Shown here: one piece after another, positions 44,218 through 53,041 of the stretch
Layout: every line of letters begins with the position of its first letter
How positions within the stretch are numbered: position 1 is the stretch's first letter
Assembly (NCBI RefSeq): GCF_000722635.1
Contig: NZ_JOKH01000004.1
Coordinates: 246,285 to 310,284 of the forward strand
Length of the DNA stretch: 64,000 bases
From: Endozoicomonas numazuensis
GTDB taxonomy: Bacteria; Pseudomonadota; Gammaproteobacteria; Pseudomonadales; Endozoicomonadaceae
Reading direction: 5' to 3'
Notes under the pieces: generated by a model
What the model saw: only the letters and a program-made list of their open reading frames with translations
Told to the model about the DNA's origin: nothing
Databases searched by the model: none
Translations under genes and position numbers: made by a program

Positions 44218-45186
44218 ATGGCTCTTGGCGAATTTGACCTGATTCGCAGTTTCTTTGATCGTCCGGGTCTTCGATCTCATTTCGATGATGTCGTTGGTAT
44301 AGGCGACGATTGTGCTCTTCTGTCCCTTCAATCGAATCAGCAACTGGCTCAGTCTCTGGATACGCTGGTTGAAGGTGTTCACTTCCCAAAAAACTGTGAT
44401 CCTTGTCTTCTGGGTTACCGGGCTCTGGCTGTTAACCTCAGTGATCTTGCTGCTATGGGGGCAGAGCCACACAGTTTTACCCTTGGTCTGACCCTGCCTG
44501 ATTCCGATGATGCCTGGCTTCAGTCATTTTCTGATGGTTTAGCAGAGCTGGCATCTGCTCATCAAATTGGGCTGATTGGCGGGGATACTACTCGCGGGCC
44601 TTTGACGATCTCAATACAAGTTCAGGGAACATTGCCCAAAGGCAGTGCACTGCGGCGAAATGGCGCCAACATTGGGGATTTGATTTATATCAGCGGTTAT
44701 CTTGGCGATGCGGCTGGTGCATTACCCGATGTGCTTCGAGGTGAAAATCCGAAGAGTGTTAGCACCATAGAGCAGCGCTATTTACTCGACCGTTACTATC
44801 GACCGACACCCAGAATTGCGCTGGGTCAGTGGTTGCGGGAAAATGGTGCAACTGCTGCTCTGGATGTTTCGGATGGTTTGCTGGGCGACCTTGGGCATAT
44901 TCTCAAAGCCAGCCAGGTCGGTGCTGAACTGAACATTTCATCGGTCCCCGTTTCCAAAGAACTGGAAAGTTTGCTGGGGTCAGAGAAAGCCAGGGAGCTG
45001 GCGCTGACCGGAGGTGATGATTATGAGCTGTGCTTTACCTGGCCTGTTCAAAAAAAGTTACAGCTTCCTGAGAGTTTGACGGAAGATCATCATATAACCT
45101 GTGTTGGTCGTATAGCTTCATCTCCTGGGCTGGTGGATGCAGAGACAGGTCAACCACTTTCTCCCCAGGCTTATCAGCACTTTTAG
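44218..45186 (+). CDS. thiL: Thiamine-monophosphate kinase
   Basis: ThiL phosphorylates thiamine monophosphate to the active cofactor. The 322-residue protein shows GEFDLIRSFF, VGIGDDCALL, the metal-binding ALAVNLSDLAAMGAEP, GLIGGDTTRG and the C-terminal GGDDYELCF. The frame is open upstream to 44083, but family alignment places the start at ATG 44218. The gene is separated from nusB by repeats and followed by pgpA after 51 bases. Confidence 0.96.
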   Translation: MALGEFDLIRSFFDRPGLRSHFDDVVGIGDDCALLSLQSNQQLAQSLDTLVEGVHFPKNCDPCLLGYRALAVNLSDLAAMGAEPHSFTLGLTLPDSDDAWLQSFSDGLAELASAHQIGLIGGDTTRGPLTISIQVQGTLPKGSALRRNGANIGDLIYISGYLGDAAGALPDVLRGENPKSVSTIEQRYLLDRYYRPTPRIALGQWLRENGATAALDVSDGLLGDLGHILKASQVGAELNISSVPVSKELESLLGSEKARELALTGGDDYELCFTWPVQKKLQLPESLTEDHHITCVGRIASSPGLVDAETGQPLSPQAYQHF

Positions 45187-45237
45187 TGAGTTCTCTATTA
45201 TGAAAAAACAATTTTTCATGGGCTATAGGCACGTTTT

Positions 45238-45726
45238 ATGAGCCATAGGCATGTGAGCAAAACACCCTCAGTTTGGAAAAACCCGGTTCACTTTTTTGCC
45301 TTTGGTCTTGGCAGTGGCTTATCTCCTGTGGCACCAGGGACGTTTGGTACCCTGGCGGCTATTCCTTTTTATCTGGTTTTTCAGTATCTGCCGCTCTGGA
45401 ACTACCTGTTGGTCCTGGCGGTCAGTATTGTTCTTGGTATCTGGCTCTGTGGTAAAACGTCCAAAGATCTTGGCGTGCATGACCACCCGGGTATTGTCTG
45501 GGATGAATTTGTTGGTTATTGGATTACTATGCTGGTGGCTCCCAGTGGCTGGGAGTGGGTACTGACAGGATTTATTTTGTTCCGAATATTCGATATCTGG
45601 AAGCCTTGGCCTATCGGATGGCTGGATCAGAAAGTGCATGGTGGTTTGGGTATTATGATAGACGACATAATAGCCGGTATTTTTGCACTTATTTCGCTTC
45701 AGGTTATTGCACACCTGCTCCTTTGA
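45238..45726 (+). CDS. pgpA: Phosphatidylglycerophosphatase A
   Basis: PgpA dephosphorylates phosphatidylglycerophosphate to phosphatidylglycerol in the inner membrane. The 162-residue protein has GSGLSPVAPGTFGTLAAIP, VHDHPGIVWDEFVGYW and GGLGIMIDDIIAGI, the family's acidic catalytic patches, with three to four membrane segments. It closes the conserved block that starts with ribD. Confidence 0.95.
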   Translation: MSHRHVSKTPSVWKNPVHFFAFGLGSGLSPVAPGTFGTLAAIPFYLVFQYLPLWNYLLVLAVSIVLGIWLCGKTSKDLGVHDHPGIVWDEFVGYWITMLVAPSGWEWVLTGFILFRIFDIWKPWPIGWLDQKVHGGLGIMIDDIIAGIFALISLQVIAHLLL

Positions 45727-45975
45727 GCAGGTGTTGAGTTTCGTTTCTATTCCTCAATGTCTGACACTACTGATTCACACCGCACTTTATAGTCGTAGCA
45801 GCCACTGAGTCTGGCGTAAGAATCGCTGCCCAGAAGGCCAAACTTTACAAGCAGGGTTGATACTTTGTTTTGATGCAGATTGCTTTGCAGATCGGCCAAT
45901 GTGCACTGATCTATTTTATGTCTTGGGGCTCTCTGACAATGTGGTAAACCAGTCATTATCATATTCCCTACATCC

Positions 45976-46005
45976 GTTGTTGTTGTTGTTGTTGTTGTTG
46001 TTGTT
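45976..46005. repeat. (GTT)10 trinucleotide repeat
   Basis: Ten consecutive GTT units; on the minus strand they encode ten threonines in the last frame of the broken exported-protein gene. Copy-number change would alter length without shifting the frame. Confidence 0.95.
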
Positions 46006-46354
46006 GCGTTTATAGCGCCCTCTTTGAGAGAGTGTATATCCAACTGACTGGAAATAGTTTGCCTAAGTACGGTCTCTTCTCCAAAAGAAAGACTTATCTC
46101 ATTGCCCATGGGAATAGGGGGGCTATGAACTCGGCACTGATTCTGGACAGTGAAAACCGACAGTACTCAGGGCTTTCCATACATGAATACTCGGTTCTAA
46201 TGGTTTTCAGGTCGGCTCTCGAATAGGCAGACCAGGCATGGCTGGGTTGCAGATGGAAAATGGCAAGACTGTCATTGGGAGTCAGTTCTATTTCAAAGTC
46301 ACGGTAGCGATCATCGTTAATTCTATAGACACAGCTGATCATTTCCAGAGCATA

Positions 46355-46478
46355 TACCCATCGCCTGTCAAGATGCTACGTTGTTGCCAGCGTTCGCTCA
46401 CCCTGACCACCTACTACTTGTAGGCTTACAGGGCTTCGCTCACTTGTCGCCTAGTAGCATCTTGAAATCCAATGGGTA
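46355..46478. mobile_element. 124-bp TA-flanked miniature element (copy 2), inserted in a gene
   Basis: The element matches the copies at 10395 and 61931 in length and almost throughout in sequence. TA dinucleotides flank it at 46353-46354 and 46479-46480. Removing the element with one TA joins ..FWANY to ALEMISC.. in one frame, giving direct evidence that it inserted at a TA and duplicated it. The insertion length (126 bases with one TA) is a codon multiple, but the element itself brings an in-frame stop. Confidence 0.93.
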
Positions 46479-47019
46479 TAGTTGGCCCAGAAAATGCGGG
46501 ACTTATTCAGTGACTTGGTGATATGAGCACTTTCAAAAGTCAGCGGCAGATCCAGGTCAAACCGAGGGGTTATTTCAAGGGGGAGATCTGATTCTCCGGG
46601 CGGGTGTGCTTTTTGGCGATACTGGAATTTGAGGTGATTCCATACCTTTGGCATTCCGGGTTGCAACGGAATTATACCGGTTCTTGCGGCCTCTGCTGAT
46701 GAAATGCTGTCTGGCTGAGGGCAGGTAAACGACTCAACTTTTTTGGTTCTCCAGCAAACAGAGCAGTGCTAAGCAAGCCCATTCCAAGCGTTAGAATTAC
46801 TTCGGTTTTTTTAATCATGGGTCACCCAAGGTAAATCGTAAGTCCTTTTCTATTTATGTAAGTTGTTAAACAGCTCTTGAGTTTAGTCCACCGACTTGAC
46901 CCTGATGCCTGCGGCACGGAAGATAGAACCCAAATGGAATCGAGTCATAATCAGCCATGGGTGATCAAGTGTTCTTGAGCCGCTTTTGCTGATGACAGAC
47001 TTCTTACGGTATAAAAATA

Positions 47020-47667
47020 ATGAATTCAGTTGTCCCTTTCGGGTTGTTTGCCAGCCTGTTGCTTTCCTTTTCTTCGTTGTCCCATGCTGTCAATGTCAGG
47101 GTGGTGGCTTTGTTTCCTGAAAAAGCTCTGGTCTTTATTGATGGTGAGCGACAATTTCTTGAGGTGGGTCAGCAGCCTGTAAAAGGTGTCAGATTGATCG
47201 ATTCCAGTAGTCGAAAAGCCAGAGTTGAAGTGAATGGCGTGGTCAACGATTATTTTCTTAGCCGCGATATGGGTGACGGTATCCAATCTCCCGAGTTACT
47301 CTCATTTCGAATTAATAGAACGAATGAAGGTCAGTACCTGGCTCAGAGCGTTATCAACAATAGATCGGCACAGGTATTAGTGGACACTGGAGCTAATGTT
47401 GTAGCGATTAATGCAGCCACGGCTGAACGTCTTGGAATTAACTACAAAGATGGCGATACGGTAAGAGTAGAAACCGCCAGTGGCGTGGTCAGAGGGTTTC
47501 AGGTCATGTTGGATTTCGTGTCAGTGGGCGGCATACGTGTGCCTAATGTAGAAGCGACAGTGATTGAAGGCAATAGCCCTGAAACGGTATTGCTGGGTAT
47601 GAGCTATCTGAAGAATATCCGATTCAGTGAGGAAGGCGGGGTAATGACACTGCAGGCTCGTTATTAA
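47020..47667 (+). CDS. Periplasmic retropepsin-like aspartic protease (TIGR02281 type)
   Basis: The 215-residue protein has a signal peptide MNSVVPFGLFASLLLSF (cleavage after SHA) and a clan-AA aspartic protease domain with the catalytic VLVDTGAN (Asp122), followed by the hydrophobic-Gly VLLGMSYL motif. Single-site retropepsins of this kind act as homodimers; physiological substrates are mostly unknown. An N-terminal beta-domain (25-80) precedes the protease. It lies just upstream of ribA on the same strand, a neighbourhood seen in related genomes. TATAAA lies just before the ATG, but no Shine-Dalgarno is clear. Confidence 0.85.
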   Translation: MNSVVPFGLFASLLLSFSSLSHAVNVRVVALFPEKALVFIDGERQFLEVGQQPVKGVRLIDSSSRKARVEVNGVVNDYFLSRDMGDGIQSPELLSFRINRTNEGQYLAQSVINNRSAQVLVDTGANVVAINAATAERLGINYKDGDTVRVETASGVVRGFQVMLDFVSVGGIRVPNVEATVIEGNSPETVLLGMSYLKNIRFSEEGGVMTLQARY

Positions 47668-47728
47668 CTCGCCTGTAACATCCTGTACTGTTACAATCTC
47701 ACCGCACGACTGTCTTGAGGAGTAGTGA

Positions 47729-48322
47729 GTGTCTGTTCGTTACGTTGCAGAGTCTCGCTTGCCCACCCCTTTCGGTGAGTTCATTATGCATGGATTTGAA
47801 GAGAGTGGCACTGGCAAGGAGCACCTGGCTCTCACCATGGGGGATTTAAGCCAGGGTGGTCCCGTTCTGGCACGGGTTCATTCAGAGTGTCTGACCGGAG
47901 ATGCTCTTTTCAGCATGCGCTGTGACTGTGGTCCTCAGCTTGAGGCCGCTATGCGCAAGATTGCCGAGGCCGGTCGCGGAGTCATCCTATATCTGCGTCA
48001 GGAAGGCCGTGGCATTGGCCTGTTGAATAAAGTCCGTGCTTACCAGCTTCAGGATACTGGCTTGGATACTGTTGAGGCTAATGAAGAGCTGGGCTTTGCC
48101 GCAGACTTGCGTAAATATGATATGTGCAAGACGATGCTGGATCATCTTGGGGTTCAGAAGTTGGTACTAATGACCAATAACCCTAAGAAAGTAGAAGCCT
48201 TGACCCGTCAGGGTATTGATGTGGTTCAACGTCAGCCCCATCAGACCGGACAGAATCCTCACAATGAGAAGTACCTGACCACCAAGGTCTGGAAGCTTGG
48301 GCACTTGTACGATACGGCCTGA
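47729..48322 (+). CDS. ribA: GTP cyclohydrolase II
   Basis: RibA opens the GTP imidazole ring, the first committed step of riboflavin synthesis. The 197-residue enzyme starts at GTG behind TTGAGGAG and has the zinc cysteines Cys54, Cys65 and Cys67 in [14 protein letters not shown], then [11 protein letters not shown] and LMTNNPKKV. It complements the degenerate cyclohydrolase domain of the ribB gene product at 41520. Confidence 0.97.
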   Translation: MSVRYVAESRLPTPFGEFIMHGFEESGTGKEHLALTMGDLSQGGPVLARVHSECLTGDALFSMRCDCGPQLEAAMRKIAEAGRGVILYLRQEGRGIGLLNKVRAYQLQDTGLDTVEANEELGFAADLRKYDMCKTMLDHLGVQKLVLMTNNPKKVEALTRQGIDVVQRQPHQTGQNPHNEKYLTTKVWKLGHLYDTA

Positions 48323-48376
48323 GGCTATTGAGGGAGAGCCAGATGCAATCTGTTTCTGGCTCTTTATAGAAGGCTG

Positions 48377-48613
48377 CTAGGTTTCAGGCATTAAATCATC
48401 AAAATTGAGCTCTGTTTCCTTCTCCAGATCGTTTTCGAATGAGTTCAGTAAATACTCGAAATCGGCTTTGAATCCATCCTCATCTTTATAATTTCCAGTG
48501 AGCTTTTCTCGCCATTGAGTGCCTGCTTTGTAGTCCAGTCCGCAGCTTTCAAGGCCCGGATCAAATCGGAAGAATACATCAGGTTGTTCAGACGTTTTAG
48601 CTTGGGAGGAGGT
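48377..48613 (-). pseudogene. C-terminal gene remnant between ribA and dxs
   Basis: An open frame of about 78 codons without an ATG reads QPDVFFRFDPGLESCGLDY, then WREKLTGNYKDEDGFKADFE, and ends LNFDDLMPET followed by TAG. Codon usage and composition look like a real protein end. A TGA and a G/C-rich hairpin immediately precede it. The front of the gene is absent, so this is probably a deletion remnant; I do not recognise the family. Confidence 0.5.
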
Positions 48614-48614
48614 T

Positions 48615-48640
48615 CAGCCTCCTTGGGGCAGGAGGCTGTT
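48615..48640. terminator. Hairpin between ribA and dxs
   Basis: CAGCCTCC and GGAGGCTG form an eight-base stem with an eight-base loop, followed on the plus strand by TTTT. It lies ten bases after the dxs stop on the other strand and probably ends transcription in both directions. Confidence 0.65.
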
Positions 48641-48650
48641 TTAAGTCGTA

Positions 48651-50576
48651 TCAGGCTTGAGTGACCTGAGCGATTTTAATAGCACTTTTCAGGTTTCGGC
48701 CCATGCGTTTGATAATGGACTGCTTGATACCTTCTGAGTCCAGGCCACACTCAGCCAGTTGCTGCTTGTGGCTGGCCGCTTCTATGTATTCGTCCGGGAT
48801 ACCCAAATGCAGAACAGGCGTGTTTATGCCTTGTTCGCTCAGGAACTCGGAAACCGCTGAGCCTGCGCCACCGGCAATACAGCCTTCTTCCAATGTGACC
48901 AGAAGCTCATGCTCTTTGGCCAGTTGCAGAATAAGCTCTTTATCCAGCGGTTTAACAAAGCGCATATTAGCAACGGTTACATCCAGTTCATCACCTGCAG
49001 CCAAAGCATTCTGAAGCAATGTACCAAACGACAGAATGGCAACCTGTTGTCCCTGACGACGAATCTCGCCTTTTCCAATAGTCATGGTTTCCAGGTTTTC
49101 GCTGATCATTACTCCAGGTCCGGTTCCCCTGGGGTATCGGACAGATGCAGATCCCTGATAGTGATAACCTGTAGAGAGCATACGACGAGTTTCGTCTTCA
49201 TCCGAGGGTGTCATGACCAGCATGTCCGGAACGCATCGCAAGTAGGCAATATCGTAGCAGCCACCGTGAGTGGGACCGTCTTCCCCGACCATTCCAGCTC
49301 TGTCGATGGCGAAAAGAACATCCAGTTTCTGTACGGCAACATCATGGATCAATTGATCGTAGGCTCTTTGTAGAAAGGTTGAGTATATCGCTACGACAGG
49401 CTTCATCCCTTCACAAGCCATGCCGGCAGCCAGGGTTACTGCATGTTGTTCTGCAATGGCAACATCAAAGTAGCGATCAGGATAATGATCGGCAAAGCGA
49501 ATCAGGTCCGAGCCTTCACACATAGCTGGAGTGATGCCTACCAGCTTGCTGTCTTCTGTCGCCATATCGCAGAGCCATTGACCAAAAATATTGCAGTATT
49601 TGGGCTTTTTGGGAAGCTTGGGTTTTTCTTCCCCGGCTTTTGGATTGGGTTCCAGTTTGGTGACGGCGTGATAACCAATGGGGTCTTTTTCGGCAGGTAT
49701 GAAGCCTTTACCTTTACGGGTAACAACGTGCAGAAACTGAGGGCCGTCCAGATCCTTAAGGTTCTCAAGAGTATGGAGCAGCATGGGCAAATCATGGCCA
49801 TCGATAGGGCCAAAATAGTTGAAGCCCATTTCCTCGAACAATGTACCGGGAATAATCATTCCCTTCATGTGTTCTTCCGTTCTGCGAGCCAGCTCCCAGG
49901 CATGGGGGATGACGTTCAGGACTTTCTTACTGCCCTCGCGAATATGGTGATAGGTTTTACTGGATAATACCTTGGTCAGATAGTTGGACAGACCGCCAAC
50001 GCTCTTGGAAATCGACATGTCGTTGTCGTTTAAAATGACCAGCATGTTAGCTTTAAGATCTGCCGCATGATTCATGGCTTCATAAGCCATGCCTGCGGTC
50101 ATGGAACCATCACCTATCACTGCCACTGTGCGTCGTTTTTCACCTTTCAGGCGAGCGCTGGTCGCCATGCCGAGTGCGGCACTGATAGAAGTACTGGAGT
50201 GACCTACCCCAAAGGTATCAAACTCACTTTCATCCCTTTTGGGAAAAGCCGCCAGGCCATCTTTCTGGCGCAGGGTATCCATTCTGTCCTTACGACCGGT
50301 CAGAATTTTATGAGGATAGGTCTGATGACCAACATCCCAGACCAGCCGGTCATAGGGAGTTTCGAACAGATAGTGCAGGGCGATAGTCAGCTCAACAACA
50401 CCCAGCCCGGCACCAAAATGCCCGCCTACCTGACCGACCGAGTAGAGCAGAAATTCTCTCAGCTCATGGGCCAGCTGGGGCAGGTCAGTTTTTTCAAATT
50501 GGCGAAGCTGGTCGGGTGTATCTACCCGGTCCAGCAAAGGGGTATCAGGCTTTGTCTTGGGTATTTCGTGAAACAT
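48651..50576 (-). CDS. dxs: 1-deoxy-D-xylulose-5-phosphate synthase
   Basis: Dxs condenses pyruvate and glyceraldehyde-3-phosphate with thiamine pyrophosphate as cofactor and is the entry enzyme of the MEP isoprenoid pathway. The 641-residue product has [19 protein letters not shown], the TPP motif [23 protein letters not shown], the transketolase centre [15 protein letters not shown] and a C-terminal transketolase domain. The frame extends upstream to a TTG at 50636; [16 protein letters not shown] matches the Pseudomonas N-terminus, so ATG 50576 is chosen. It belongs to the xseB-ispA-dxs operon, but a 162-bp element and about 500 bases separate it from ispA. Confidence 0.96.
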   Translation of the reverse strand: MFHEIPKTKPDTPLLDRVDTPDQLRQFEKTDLPQLAHELREFLLYSVGQVGGHFGAGLGVVELTIALHYLFETPYDRLVWDVGHQTYPHKILTGRKDRMDTLRQKDGLAAFPKRDESEFDTFGVGHSSTSISAALGMATSARLKGEKRRTVAVIGDGSMTAGMAYEAMNHAADLKANMLVILNDNDMSISKSVGGLSNYLTKVLSSKTYHHIREGSKKVLNVIPHAWELARRTEEHMKGMIIPGTLFEEMGFNYFGPIDGHDLPMLLHTLENLKDLDGPQFLHVVTRKGKGFIPAEKDPIGYHAVTKLEPNPKAGEEKPKLPKKPKYCNIFGQWLCDMATEDSKLVGITPAMCEGSDLIRFADHYPDRYFDVAIAEQHAVTLAAGMACEGMKPVVAIYSTFLQRAYDQLIHDVAVQKLDVLFAIDRAGMVGEDGPTHGGCYDIAYLRCVPDMLVMTPSDEDETRRMLSTGYHYQGSASVRYPRGTGPGVMISENLETMTIGKGEIRRQGQQVAILSFGTLLQNALAAGDELDVTVANMRFVKPLDKELILQLAKEHELLVTLEEGCIAGGAGSAVSEFLSEQGINTPVLHLGIPDEYIEAASHKQQLAECGLDSEGIKQSIIKRMGRNLKSAIKIAQVTQA

Positions 50577-50827
50577 GTTTGCTTGCGATCCAGGCCTCTC
50601 AGCCATAAAAAGCGACTCTTGAAGACAAACGCTCAATCAGTCGTTCAGTCTTCCAGAAATCAAGTCGAGCACTGCTCTCAGTTTGACTTCCAGTCCCAAG
50701 TCACTTTTCGAAAATTCGACGTAGTTCCTCATTCACCATAACCTGTATGGGATGGGAAGGGGAAGCTTTTGGGCTTCCGGCAGCATGATGCCTGACCTGT
50801 GAATAACAGATGTAAGGCGGACCTCTA

Positions 50828-50989
50828 GGAGCCTGACCGAGAATAGGCAGGTCGGCCTAAAATCCAGAAAGAACGGCCCATTTTTCCGATAAATTTGATT
50901 GAATAGGCCCACTATTCGCACAAATTTATCGAAAAAATGGCCTCGTTCTACTGAATTTTATGCTCGGACGCTATTCTCGGTCAGCCTCC
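50828..50989. mobile_element. 162-bp TA-flanked miniature element (copy B)
   Basis: Termini GGAGCCTGACCGAGAATAG and CTATTCTCGGTCAGCCTCC are inverted repeats with one difference, flanked by TA at 50826-50827 and 50990-50991. The inside has a second inverted repeat around CACTATTCGCACAAATTTA. It lies in the 517-base gap between ispA and dxs and could separate dxs from the upstream operon promoter. Confidence 0.9.
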
Positions 50990-51044
50990 TAGGGATTTGT
51001 AACCAGTAAACTATAGGATTGTACCTGAACAGGAGGTTTTTACT

Positions 51045-51134
51045 ATGGAAATACTGTTTTTACTCCTGAATCAGGCACTTGCGTGGGTCTGCGTCAGTGC
51101 GAACGCTGAATCACGTACTCTGCCATCTGCCTGA
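51045..51134 (+). CDS. Possible 29-residue hydrophobic peptide
   Basis: A perfect Shine-Dalgarno AGGAGG stands eight bases before ATG; the peptide reads MEILFLLLNQALAWVCVSAN and ends ESRTLPSA. The first 18 residues are hydrophobic, like a small membrane peptide. The 3' end overlaps the ispA coding end on the opposite strand. The unusually strong start signal in an A/T-rich leader is the only support. Confidence 0.35.
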   Translation: MEILFLLLNQALAWVCVSANAESRTLPSA

Positions 51135-51981
51135 GAATCTTAGCTCTGTCTCCAAAGCTTTCAAGGGAATGAATCGCCTGCTGGCAAAGAGAGCCTGCTA
51201 ATTCTCTAGCGCCGTCTAAACCCATGAGAGAAACGTATGTTGGCTTATCCAGGGCAAGGTCAGCGCCTTGCTGCTTACCCAGCACTTCAGTATCGGCGGT
51301 GACATCCAGAATGTCATCCTGCACCTGAAAGGCCAGACCTATAGCATCAGCATACCGGGTCAGATGAGTCAGTTGTTTGCTCTCAACATGGCCACTTGAA
51401 AGTGCTCCCATGATGACACTGGCTCGGATCAGAGTTCCCGTCTTGTGGCTGTGCATTAACTGCAGTTGTTCCTGGTTCAGTGGGCTGCCTACTGAGTTCA
51501 GGTCCATGGATTGACCACCGCACATGCCGGCATAACCTGAAGCCTGTGCCAGTTCTCTAACCAGTTTCAGGCGGACAGGATCCGGCAAGTCATGATCAGC
51601 AGACGTCAATGCTTCAAAAGCCAAAGTTTGCAGGGCATCACCAGCGAGGATAGCGGTCGCTTCGTCAAAGGCCTTATGGCATGTAGGCTTGCCTCTGCGA
51701 AGGTCGTCGTCATCCATTGCCGGCAGGTCATCATGAACCAGAGAATAGGCGTGGATAAGTTCCACTGAACAGGCGGCAGGGTCAGCCTGGGCTGGCTGGC
51801 CACCTACGGCTTCAGAAGCGGCGTAGACCAGAATCGGTCGAATGCGTTTGCCACCGTTAAAGACGGAATAGGACATAGCCTCAACCAGTCTGACACTGAC
51901 CTGGCTGTTGTCGGGGAGAATGCTTTTGAGCTGCTCATCAACGCGGTTTCGACAACCCTTGATGTATTCCAGCAGTGTCAT
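51094..51981 (-). CDS. ispA: Farnesyl diphosphate synthase (geranyltranstransferase)
   Basis: IspA elongates DMAPP with two IPP units to farnesyl diphosphate. The 295-residue all-helical protein has NGGKRIRPILVYA, the first Asp-rich motif DDLPAMDDDDLRRG (Asp84-Asp85 onward) and the second FQVQDDILD. The length is typical. It starts three bases after xseB, a conserved pairing. Confidence 0.97.
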   Translation of the reverse strand: MTLLEYIKGCRNRVDEQLKSILPDNSQVSVRLVEAMSYSVFNGGKRIRPILVYAASEAVGGQPAQADPAACSVELIHAYSLVHDDLPAMDDDDLRRGKPTCHKAFDEATAILAGDALQTLAFEALTSADHDLPDPVRLKLVRELAQASGYAGMCGGQSMDLNSVGSPLNQEQLQLMHSHKTGTLIRASVIMGALSSGHVESKQLTHLTRYADAIGLAFQVQDDILDVTADTEVLGKQQGADLALDKPTYVSLMGLDGARELAGSLCQQAIHSLESFGDRAKILRQMAEYVIQRSH

Positions 51982-51984
51982 GGA

Positions 51985-52227
51985 CTATTCGCCTTCTGTC
52001 GGGTCGAACGGACGGGTTTCAAGCTGACCCTGATTTTCCAGCAATTGCTGGACTCTCTGTTCCGCTTCGGTCAGAGCCTTTTGACATTCGCGTGTCAGTT
52101 TCACACCTTGCTCAAAGGCTTTCAGGGACTCTTCCAGTGACATGTCACCAGATTCCAATTTCTGAACCAGTGTATCCAGGTCAGAAAGTGACTGTTCAAA
52201 GGCAAAGCCCTGCTTTTTTTCCGGCAT
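51985..52227 (-). CDS. xseB: Exodeoxyribonuclease VII small subunit
   Basis: XseB is the small subunit of the ssDNA exonuclease complex with XseA. The 80-residue helical protein has the family core [20 protein letters not shown] followed by [15 protein letters not shown] and [18 protein letters not shown]. xseA is not in the window. The gene leads the xseB-ispA-dxs operon and is divergent from the next orphan. Confidence 0.96.
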   Translation of the reverse strand: MPEKKQGFAFEQSLSDLDTLVQKLESGDMSLEESLKAFEQGVKLTRECQKALTEAEQRVQQLLENQGQLETRPFDPTEGE

Positions 52228-52379
52228 GCTCAGAAACCTTTTCCATTTGCAGTAAGAAGGGGAATACCTGCCTTTGGGAAGACCGTGACAGCCAGAGTTT
52301 TTGGATCATGGCTGGGATTGGCCGATAACCAGACAAGGAGCCAGACTCCTGTACGAATGGCAAAAAGGACGGTACCCGC

Positions 52380-52988
52380 ATGGATAATTTAAAACGGGCT
52401 CAAGCATATCACAAATCCAGATTAGGACAGATTCTGGTAATCCGGGGGTACGTCACAGAAGAAAAAATAAGAGAGGCTGTTCACATTCAGAAAAATACAG
52501 ACGAGAAGTTAGGGGAGATACTTCTTCAGAAAAAATGGGTTTCACGCTGGCAGCTGAGAAGAGCTCTGTCTAACCAGACGCGAATGCGTTTCTCAGCTTC
52601 TCTTGCTGTCGTTTTATTAGGTTCTCTGGAATCTGTTTCTGAAGCCAGTGAGGCCAAGGAGGCCAGCATAAAAGATGAAAGAGTCAGGTTGTTGTCGACA
52701 CTGAAAAGTTCTTTGCCTGAAGGGGAAAGTATTCATCAGTTCTCTTATGATGCAGAAAAGGCCCGGGCAGACATTAGAATCACTGGTGAGGTCAGTCTCA
52801 AAGTCCCCTGTTCTGCGGGAGAACTGCGTATTGATCATTTACTTCTGAAGCGAAGTGCTGCGGGAGATATGGAAACACTGGAGCTGGCAGATATCGATCT
52901 GAGTAATATGAAAGTCAGTATACGAAGTGTATTCAGGGGAAAAGAGGGCCAAGCGGATGACTCGGCCCTGGGAGCCTGCCGGACTTAA
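52380..52988 (+). CDS. Small protein with an MshEN-like N-terminal domain
   Basis: The 202-residue protein opens with LGQILVIRGYVTEEKIREAV followed by KLGEILLQKKWVSRWQLRRAL, two half-repeats typical of the GspE/MshE N-terminal (MshEN, c-di-GMP-binding in MshE) fold. A hydrophobic segment RFSASLAVVLLGSLESVSEA (residues 63-82) could be a membrane anchor or an internal signal, and a strand-rich C-terminal part with two cysteines follows. The full length is not a known family to me. It stands alone between xseB and the AGCS gene. Confidence 0.65.
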   Translation: MDNLKRAQAYHKSRLGQILVIRGYVTEEKIREAVHIQKNTDEKLGEILLQKKWVSRWQLRRALSNQTRMRFSASLAVVLLGSLESVSEASEAKEASIKDERVRLLSTLKSSLPEGESIHQFSYDAEKARADIRITGEVSLKVPCSAGELRIDHLLLKRSAAGDMETLELADIDLSNMKVSIRSVFRGKEGQADDSALGACRT

Positions 52989-53041
52989 GGCTCGAAAGCT
53001 TAATCCGAAAGTTTCAGGCTCCAGTCCAACAGGTTGGAAGT

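Larger units (their letters stand above)
45747..46818 (-). pseudogene. Exported-protein gene broken by two frameshifts and a MITE
   Basis: The gene starts at ATG 46818 with signal peptide MIKKTEVILTLGMGLLSTA and LFAGEPKK. A first frameshift at the run of six A after GAACC moves coding to the frame giving VESFTCPQPDSISSAEAART and on to NKSRIFWANY. There the 124-bp element (46355-46478) interrupts it. After the element the same frame continues ALEMISCVYRINDDRYRDFE up to about TEYSCMESPEYC. A second shift between 46180 and 46115 leads to HSPPIPMGNEISLSF and a C-terminus ending CESVVSDIEE at 45747. A Thr10 run lies in the last part. The TCP-x-P-x-x-I start resembles some periplasmic DUF3757-type proteins, without certainty. 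Confidence 0.75.
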
